From positions 33,581,327-33,645,326 of the forward strand of contig CM029658.1 of NCBI GenBank assembly GCA_017311315.1: 64,000 bases of DNA, in the 5' to 3' direction. Source of the DNA: Dendrocalamus latiflorus. Its lineage: Eukaryota; Streptophyta; Magnoliopsida; Poales; Poaceae. Each line of letters opens with the position of its first letter. Position 1 is the first letter of the stretch. Both the position numbers and the translations under genes were made by a program. Positions 57,301 through 64,000 of the stretch are shown here, piece after piece. The notes under the pieces were generated by a model, which saw nothing but the letters and a program-made list of their open reading frames with translations, was not told the origin of the DNA and did not search any database.

Positions 57301-60300
57301 TTTTGATTCTGTAGAAAGCATGGTAAATAATTCTTTTGTAAATTCTGGAACACTACATCTATGCCAATAATTGTGTAATACTACCTCCAGACCAAACTAG
57401 ATGCTGTTTTAGTAAGTTGGTTCTAGTTTGCAAATACTTTTTACTTTGGATTTTTTAAGGAAATTTTTTTCACCAAATACCCTATTAATTCCTTATTGGT
57501 AGTGATGATAGAGAGACGAGTACACAATTAATAGGGATAAATTATGTCAAAAACTAAGACTTTAATTCCATCCTTCTATGTGCACAGAGCTAAAGTGACA
57601 AGTAAATTGGACCGGAGGGAGTTAAAAAAACATCTTTTCAGCACTTTTTGCTTTGATGGAATATTTGGTATCTTAAGTTACCGCTCTGAGTGTTCTACTT
57701 GTAGGTGCAGACACTGCGAAGTCTAGAAGTCAGGAACATTGTAAAGATCATATGCACATATCTGATAACCGTGAATTCACGTACGAGGAGTTGATAAAAA
57801 TAACAAATAATTTCTCAGCTTTCATCGGCGAAGGAGGGTTTGGACCTGTTTTCCTTGGCCAGTTAAACGATGGTACTCAGGTTGCTGTTAAGATGTGTTC
57901 TCAAACATCAACATCAGGGAAGGGAATGCCAGAGTTTTTAGCTGAGGTACTTAATTCCGCACAATAGAATTTGGCATAAGTTTGAATATTTTTCATGCAT
58001 TCACAAAAAAAAGGGTTGGAATTTAGGTGGATCCAAGGGAACAGTTTGAGGAGTCCTCAGATTATTAATGCATTGAATTTCCTTTTGTAGGTTGAGAGCT
58101 TAACAACTGTGCACCACAGGTATCTAGTTCTGTTGGTTGGCTACTGCACTGACAAGGATCATTTAGCCCTTATTTATGAGTACATGCCTAATGGAAGCCT
58201 TTACGATCAGCTGAGAGGTTTGTACTCCGTACATTAAAAAATTATCAACATTGGCATCTCCCATGATATCTTGCATGGAAAGCAATACCTTCTACTTAGT
58301 TATTACGTACCCTCAAATTATAATTTCATCTTTCAGGTTTCAATTCATAAGTAACCTTGTTATATCCATAAGTACCGTTGTACCATTCAAGTTTCATCTT
58401 TCATGCGTAGATGGCACCAAACTTGACCCACCACTTGTGCAAGCATAACTCAACCTCAATACATAGCAATACGCGCATTCATACGGATGATATCGATGCT
58501 TAACCATCTAACCTTTCTCCCTTCTAATCCATCTTTTCTCTAATCTCTATCATTCCCTCTTCAATTAGTTATACCAACCAACCTTACATTACTTTATCAT
58601 CCAGTAATTAGTTTATTACCAATCATCTACATTATTTAACCCATCCAGCTGCACACCGACAGACCCAACCTACTACTCTCTTCATCCATTCTTTTCTTCC
58701 TTTTCTTCTCCCTTCGACCGAGCCCCTTCTTTTCTTCTCCTTCCTTTTTCTTTCTTCCTTCTCCCTCACGGCCGACTCCTCCCCTCTCCTCCTGTTCCCT
58801 CAACTGGCCAGCTCTCCCCTCACCGCCTGCCTGCGCGGCATAGCTGCTAGGCCCCGGCGCGGCGCGGCCTTGGGACAGATGCCGAGGCCGGGACAGTGGA
58901 GAGCGGCGGCGCACTAAGGGAGACGGCGGATGGCGGGGCGACTCGGCCGACAGGGGAGCGGAGGCGGTTGGCCAATGGCTTCCTCTCCACTGGCGATAGC
59001 GTGGGGCGGAGCAAGAAGGCGACGGCAGCTGGCCGCTGCGGCGCGCACTGCAGAGGGGCGGCGACGCGGGCAGCAGCGGCAGCAGGGGAAAGACGGGGAA
59101 GGCGAGGCGCCGCTAGGGGAGCGGCGGCGCTGGCAGCGAGCACGAGACGGCGGCGGCAGGGTCAGGACGGGGGAGAGCAAATCGGCTTTTGCCTCTCCCC
59201 TCCTGGCTCCCTCATGGAGGTGGCTTGGGCCGGGCCGGCTAGGCCTTGGGCCTGGCCCAGCCGCCCCATGACATTTTTTTCCTAGTATTACACTCACTTT
59301 GCAGAAGACTAGAAAGATTGACGTCCTGATGTGTCATCAATATTTCTTGTCATCTTATCAAAAAAAATATATATTTCTTGTCATGATCATTCAGGCAAAA
59401 ACGCTATTGTTCAGAGATTGAGTTGGCAACATCGAGCACGAATTGCACTTGAAGCTGCCCAAGGTATAATTTTGAGTGTAGCACAGCATTTCATCATTTC
59501 CCCCCGTCTCCTGTTACATGTTACAATCTCTATCCATCGTGCCTTTTGGCGTAGGCCTGGACTATTTGCACACGGGATGTGTACTGCCTCTAGTACACAG
59601 AGATGTTAAGTCACACAACATCCTTCTGGGACATGATCTTAATGCGAAGATATCGGATTTTGGATTGTCAAAGTCATATCTGAATGTTGCACAAAGTCAC
59701 ATATCTGTGACTGCTGCTGGCACTCCAGGCTACATAGACCCAGAGTTCGTTCTTATACCTTTTTCTTTCTCTCAAAGAATTTGCAAAAAAAGAATATCTG
59801 GAAGACCAAAAGTAGACTTCATAAATTTTAGAAATTATCATTTGTTCACATTTGACTCCACTTGCAATTAAGAGACTAATGATTTTGATAGAACTAGCTA
59901 ACTGGGTATATTCTTCCAACTGTTCTTATCTAGGTACTGCCTTAGCGGCAGACTCACCATCAGCAGTGATGTCTTCAGCTTTGGAGTAGTTTTGCTAGAG
60001 ATTGTAACTGGTGAGCCTCCCATCTTGCCAACAGCAACACATATTGTGCAACGCGTAAAGGAGAAGGTTAATACTGGAAATATTGAGATGATTGTTGATC
60101 CACGACTTCATGGTGAGTACGACATCAGTTCTATCTGGAAGGTTGTGGACATAGCGCTGATGTGCACAAGGGAGGCATCTAGTGAAAGGCCAACGATGGG
60201 TACAGTGGTGGCACAGCTAAAGGATGCCTTAGCATTGGAAGAAGACCGTGCAAGCGACAGCATCAGTAGCATTTGCCATGGTGGTGCCAATGCCGAGCTG

Positions 60301-60330
60301 TCGATCAACTCTATGCCATCAGCCAGATAA
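51331..60330 (+). CDS. Malectin-like LRR receptor-like serine/threonine kinase, 13 exons, 885 aa
   Basis: Exons: 51331-51406, 52739-53303, 53799-54289, 55333-55468, 55563-55634, 55719-55790, 55877-55948, 56581-56729, 57705-57946, 58091-58217, 59395-59463, 59555-59744, 59934-60330. All have GT/AG borders and phases that give one frame of 2658 nt. Residues 1-20 form a signal peptide (MRCPSALLLALVTAILHAYA). About 27-375 is a malectin-like ectodomain (GFISIDCGLPNGSSYVDE; YPDDPYDRLWW). Three 72-bp exons each encode one leucine-rich repeat (about 423-494). The membrane helix is at about 514-536. The kinase has GEGGFGPV (586-593), Lys607, HRDVKSHN (705-712) and DFG (725-727), so it is an RD-type kinase predicted active. 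It belongs to the LRR-I class; relatives act at the plasma membrane in growth or defence signalling. The ligand is unknown. Introns hold several insertions. Confidence 0.9.
51407..52738 (+). other. Intron 1 of the receptor kinase, with duplicated pieces
   Basis: A block starting GAAGAATACTACAAAAAG occurs at 51714 and again near 52135, with more than 100 bp repeated. Directly before the second copy lies a decayed exon-3 fragment (52073-52132, ending TCTCTCATCGCCACCAACGC). The sequence around 51940 shares a GCCGACCGGCC phrase with 9505. Confidence 0.65.
56802..57057. mobile_element. MITE in kinase intron 8
   Basis: It is homologous to 24029-24301, with shared phrases such as TTTCAGCCGCTACAGTG and AATTTCGTCTTTT. 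The left end is CCCCGCTCGTTTCGGCTTTA and the right end appears to have lost its terminal repeat. It interrupts a sequence whose uninterrupted copy is at about 57380-57440. Confidence 0.65.
57254..57420 (+). pseudogene. Dead duplicate of kinase exon 8 (membrane segment)
   Basis: It repeats the end of exon 8 and the following intron: GGTTCCTGTGGTGATGGTAG, TAATACTAGTATCTGC, then TTTTGTAAATTCTGGAACA. The copy has TGA and TAG codons in the frame of the original (TTTTGATTCTGTAG), and the donor is followed by the same intron phrase. It lies within intron 8. Confidence 0.75.
58500..59290. other. CT-rich then GC-rich block inside kinase intron 10
   Basis: A pyrimidine-rich stretch (58500-58800) passes into very GC-rich sequence (58800-59270) unlike the AT-rich intron around it. 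Open frames on both strands are Ala/Arg/Pro-rich and look non-coding. It resembles in style the gene-like blocks in the gypsy LTRs at 7580-8520 and 34240-35560, so it may be an inserted LTR fragment. I could not define its borders. Confidence 0.4.
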
Positions 60331-61444
60331 TAGAGCTGGCTAAAGTGAAGAGCCATCCATACTACAGGCAATCTTTTTATTTCTCAGTGTGCTTATACAA
60401 TAAGCATGAAATGTATGTTCAGAGGAGTTGTACCTATGTCCTACTTGAGGACTGTATTTATCACATATCATGTGTTCTGTGTTCTACACAACTATGCAAA
60501 TTTCTGAAAATTTGGCTTCGGTGGGTGATATGTTAGAGGAACATTTATAAAAAAAAATGAGGTAGCTCAACTAAATGCTGTACATATCATAATGTCCACT
60601 TGTAAAGTGTGAAGCTTGTTCTGCAAATTGGAGCAGTACGCCAACAATAATGGATTACCTGTGGCTCTGTTTTTTATCCTTTGTTTTGCGCACAGTATCT
60701 GGGACAGACCACACAATAGCCTTCTGTCCAAAAAATCTGTGAGCACATGAAAGCCTAAATTTCTTAGGTGAAACAACGTGCAAGAGACGATCCTAATGAC
60801 AAACCTGTAAGCATAACTTAGGACGAAAATATTTACCAGGAACCAGGAAACAAGGCATCCACAGACCCACTGTTCATCGTATCTACGGCCTACGGGCCAA
60901 AGCGAAGCTTTAGAATTCATCTATCACGGTGGATGCCTTATCAGTTACTAGTACTTCAAACAAGCGCAAACCATCTGCCAGCGCAATGCTCGTTTCTACA
61001 CCCAAAATTTTCACATTAAATTCATAGTAAAATACTAGTGTTGAAAAATACGGCACATACACATCCAATGAGGCTGCCAATATACATTTGCCACAAATTG
61101 CGACATAGCCTAGATATATAGGCGTATAAATAGCACTGCAAATTACCAGGGATTGGAGGAATACTACGGGTGATCGGAGGGGAGCTAGCCGGCGTGTCAG
61201 GTCTGAAGAAATATGCCCTGGAACTCTGTCTCGGTTTTTCTCTGAAGAGCTGCTATTGAAGCGTTAAGTGACAAGGGGCGGTCCAAATTGACCCATACCT
61301 CTTCGGTGAAGATCGACCGTCACTTTGGCGCCAGTAATTACTGTTGATAACTTGAAAAATTAGATTACGGTGAACAGTCACTGCACGGGGGATTAAAAGC
61401 CTGAAACGGTGTTGTAATCTTTCTTTGCATTAAGACTTAATTGC
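60331..61444. other. 3' flank of the receptor kinase gene
   Basis: No ORF with family features. The proximal 200 bases probably hold the 3' UTR. No canonical AATAAA stands out. Confidence 0.4.
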
Positions 61445-61812
61445 AAAATTACATAAGGCACCATGGTGCCTAGGCACCAACATCCGATACACGTGTATGA
61501 TTGATAATTTTTTTGAGTTTGGGTATGAAAATGTTTTATACCCTTGATATGTTTATGGTAAGTAAGTTTTGAACTCAGTTCAAATTAGTTTGAACTACTT
61601 TTGAGTTCAATGCAACTACAGTGAGTATATACCATAAAAATAGTTCAAACTAATTAAACTGAAGTTGAATTTAAATTTTTTCGGAGTTTGACATCTCAAA
61701 TATACTTTTTTATGGGTATATGAAGATACCCACATCAAACGTTGCGAATCTCGAAGCAAATCAACGGGTATTGATATTGGTGCCTAGGCACCATGGTGCA
61801 TGAAACACTCGT

Positions 61813-61870
<58 letters not shown>

Positions 61871-62248
61871 AGGAGTGGTTCATGCACCTTGGTGGCTAGG
61901 CACCCATATCAATACCCGTTGATTTGCTTTGAGATTCGCAACGTTTGCTGTGGGTATCTTCATATACCCATAAAAAAGTATATTTGAGATGTCAAACTCC
62001 GAAAAAAATTAAATTCAACTTCAGTTTAATTAGTTTGAACTATTTTTATGGTATATACTCACTGTAGTTGCATTGAACTCAAAAGTAGTTCAAACTAGTT
62101 TGAACTGAGTTCAAAACTTACTTACCATAAATATATCAAGGGTATAAAACATTTCCATACCCAAACTCAAAAAAATTATCAATCATACACGTGTATCGGA
62201 TGGTTCTTGATGTGGGTGCCTAGGCACCCAGGTGCCTTACGTAATTTT
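61445..62248. repeat. Large palindrome around a (TA)27 tract
   Basis: Two arms of about 370 bp (61445-61814 and 61869-62248) are inverted copies of each other with few differences, separated by (TA)27. Each arm also has its own inverted ends (GGCACCATGGTGCCTAGGCA at the outer end and its inverse at the inner end in arm 1). Each arm is therefore a small element and the two stand in opposite orientation. Arm 2 borders another (TA)n tract at 62251. Elements lying within (TA)n, called Micron, are known in rice. Confidence 0.8.
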
Positions 62249-62421
<173 letters not shown>

Positions 62422-62427
62422 AAAATA

Positions 62428-62785
62428 CTTTTTACTCCCGGGTGTAATTACATCCGCCTCTAATATACCACCTAAACAAACTTGAAATACTCCTTTATCA
62501 CTTTAGGTATAGTCATATACTAATTATAAGATACTCCAATATGAACCATACGAAAAAAATTGCAAGGGGGTCCATAGCTTTTAGCGTATTTTATAAATAC
62601 CTTTATATACGCACATAAAAAGGAGTACGTCAAAAAAATATACATACCACCTCTGAAAAATTGTTCATACTACCTATATGGTCTTAAATACTCGTATACT
62701 ACATGTACATACCCTCCGTTACGCAAGATACTCCCTACGTTGTGAGATACGACATAGGTGTAATTACACCCGTGAGTAGAAAAGA
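62428..62785. mobile_element. Inverted-repeat element lodged between two (TA)n tracts
   Basis: Terminal inverted repeats include ACTCCCGGGTGTAATTAC at the left and GTAATTACACCCGTGAGT at the right. The interior is AT-rich and non-coding. (TA)n flanks both ends, which would hide a TA target-site duplication. It is unrelated to the neighbouring palindrome arms. Confidence 0.75.
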
Positions 62786-62790
62786 GGATT

Positions 62791-62911
<121 letters not shown>

Positions 62912-63539
62912 TTTCGGCTAAGGAATGAGAAGGCATCAAGCCAATGAATTTTTTGTACGAATATTCTATTTTTTATTCGAAATAACAGAAATATACTCAT
63001 GGCAATATTTTTTACAGAAATATACTCTAGTCGCCTGACCGTTAGGTGACTGGAGCCTATCGCCCAACGGCCAAGCGACAAGACTGTTGTCTGCAAGCCG
63101 TTGGGTGACAGATTCCAGTCGGCCAACGGTTGGGCGACTGGAGCCTATTGCCCAGCCACAAGGCGATAGCTTCTATAGTCGCCCACCCATAGGGTGACTG
63201 CAAACAGGATCCCGTGAATTTTATAGATTTTATGAATTTAATATATTATAACTGGAAGATAATCCGTTGGATTTGTAATAAAAGTTTATGATCGTTGAAT
63301 GTTGTTGGAGCATAAAAAATTTTCAAAATTTTTTTAAGATTGATTGAACTTAGAACGATCGGTAAGTACGATGGTAAGTGATATTGTGATGTTACCGGGA
63401 ATTCGTACACGGAGGAAAACTGGTATATTAATATTGTTGGGTGACTTGCTATGGGAATAAATGAATGCGAAAAGTTGAGGAAATAAGCTTGTATGAATTT
63501 AAATAGACTTAATAATACAGTTGGGAGTAATATACCGCG
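62912..63539. other. Intergenic DNA with short degenerate repeats
   Basis: At 63028-63205 variants of GGCGACTGGAGCCTATYGCCC and CCAACGG recur several times in both orientations. The rest is AT-rich without a recognised feature. Confidence 0.5.
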
Positions 63540-63990
63540 TACTTTTTGATTACATGCATAACATAGAGCATCATTGTGCGACTAACAAACCCAACTGCTC
63601 GTACGACCTACTATGTGGACCAGAGCCATTTTCCCTTCCTTGCCAGCTCGGCGTTGAACTTATTGGCGGCCTCTTTTGCCTTGGTCGTCATTTCCCTCTT
63701 TTTCTCGCGCTCCCTCTCATGAGCCTCCCGCTTCCTACACGTGCACGCCTCGAGATGAGCTTTTGTCTCGCATTGTATACGCAAGGTTTGCTCGTCCTTG
63801 TGGCGCTCCTCCCAGATATCGGAGGACCTTGCGACATTTCACTCCTCGAAGTCGAGGGTGCACTGGTCCTCTAGGTGGATCTCAAGATCGATCCATTTGC
63901 GATAGCCACATAGGGGTTCCAGGAACTATGAATATAGGGGAGAGGTTGCATACTTTGAAGGAGGAAAAGTTGGGGGAGAACGGTGCACCT
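63540..63990 (-). pseudogene. Charged coiled-coil coding remnant, family not recognised
   Basis: On the minus strand the reading from about 63985 gives PLCGYRKWIDLEIHLEDQC, then after a stop a Lys/Glu/Arg-rich helix (REAHEREREKKREMTTKAKE) ending near 63615. At least two stops interrupt it. It resembles the tails of some transposon-derived grass proteins, but I cannot name the family. The window ends 10 bases beyond. Confidence 0.35.
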
Positions 63991-64000
63991 GGTCCTTACC

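Noticed and set aside
58636..59297. ORFs up to 129 codons in kinase intron 10
   Set aside because: GC-rich composition opens frames on both strands; the flanking kinase exons splice cleanly around them.

Overview
This window looks like a repeat-rich stretch of a grass (Poaceae) nuclear genome. The evidence is grass-type LTR retrotransposons of several lineages, Tourist- and Mutator-like miniature elements, introns with canonical plant GT/AG borders, and a plant malectin-like LRR receptor kinase. I cannot name the species from the sequence. I found no rRNA, tRNA, CRISPR or bacterial operon structure.

Layout. (1) 1-8990: a Ty3/gypsy chromovirus-type element on the minus strand, cut by the left window edge. 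It has integrase, RNase H, reverse transcriptase, protease, gag, an unusual extra leader ORF, a tRNA-iMet primer-binding site and a 3.6-kb 5' LTR. (2) 8991-15040: decayed intergenic DNA with a small inverted-repeat element, a broken pentatricopeptide-repeat (PPR) gene fragment and a probable LTR remnant. (3) 15041-22178: nested, degenerate Ty1/copia elements, with a 2-kb non-coding insertion inside one of them. (4) 22179-31008: a dead copy of a malectin-like LRR receptor kinase. It is interrupted by the copia element, a Mutator-like foldback element, three MITEs and a 4.2-kb Harbinger-like element that still carries an intact two-exon Myb/SANT-type ORF1. (5) 31009-35985: a 5-kb LTR related to the first one, carrying a minisatellite. 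(6) 35986-38789: the 3' end of an old Tat-type gypsy element. (7) 38947-50280: a complete Tat/Retand-type gypsy element with a perfect GAGGT target-site duplication and 246-248 bp LTRs. Its gag-pol is degenerate. It has two tandem-repeat arrays after pol, and an antisense spliced ORF of about 911 codons. (8) 51331-60330: an apparently intact 13-exon LRR receptor kinase gene (885 aa) with its own TATA box. (9) 60331-64000: intergenic DNA with long (TA)n tracts hosting inverted-repeat elements, and a charged minus-strand coding remnant.

How the parts relate. The only gene likely to serve the host is the receptor kinase at 51-60 kb. The copy at 22-31 kb is its decayed paralog, and aligning the two gives empty-site evidence for several insertions. 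The 5-kb LTR joins the dead kinase on one side to an old Tat element on the other without a target-site duplication. This suggests recombination or deletion removed the rest of both. The most notable features are the antisense spliced gene in the Tat element, which is repeated in the older remnant next door; the leader ORF upstream of gag in the chromovirus; and the tandem arrays lying between convergent pol and antisense genes.
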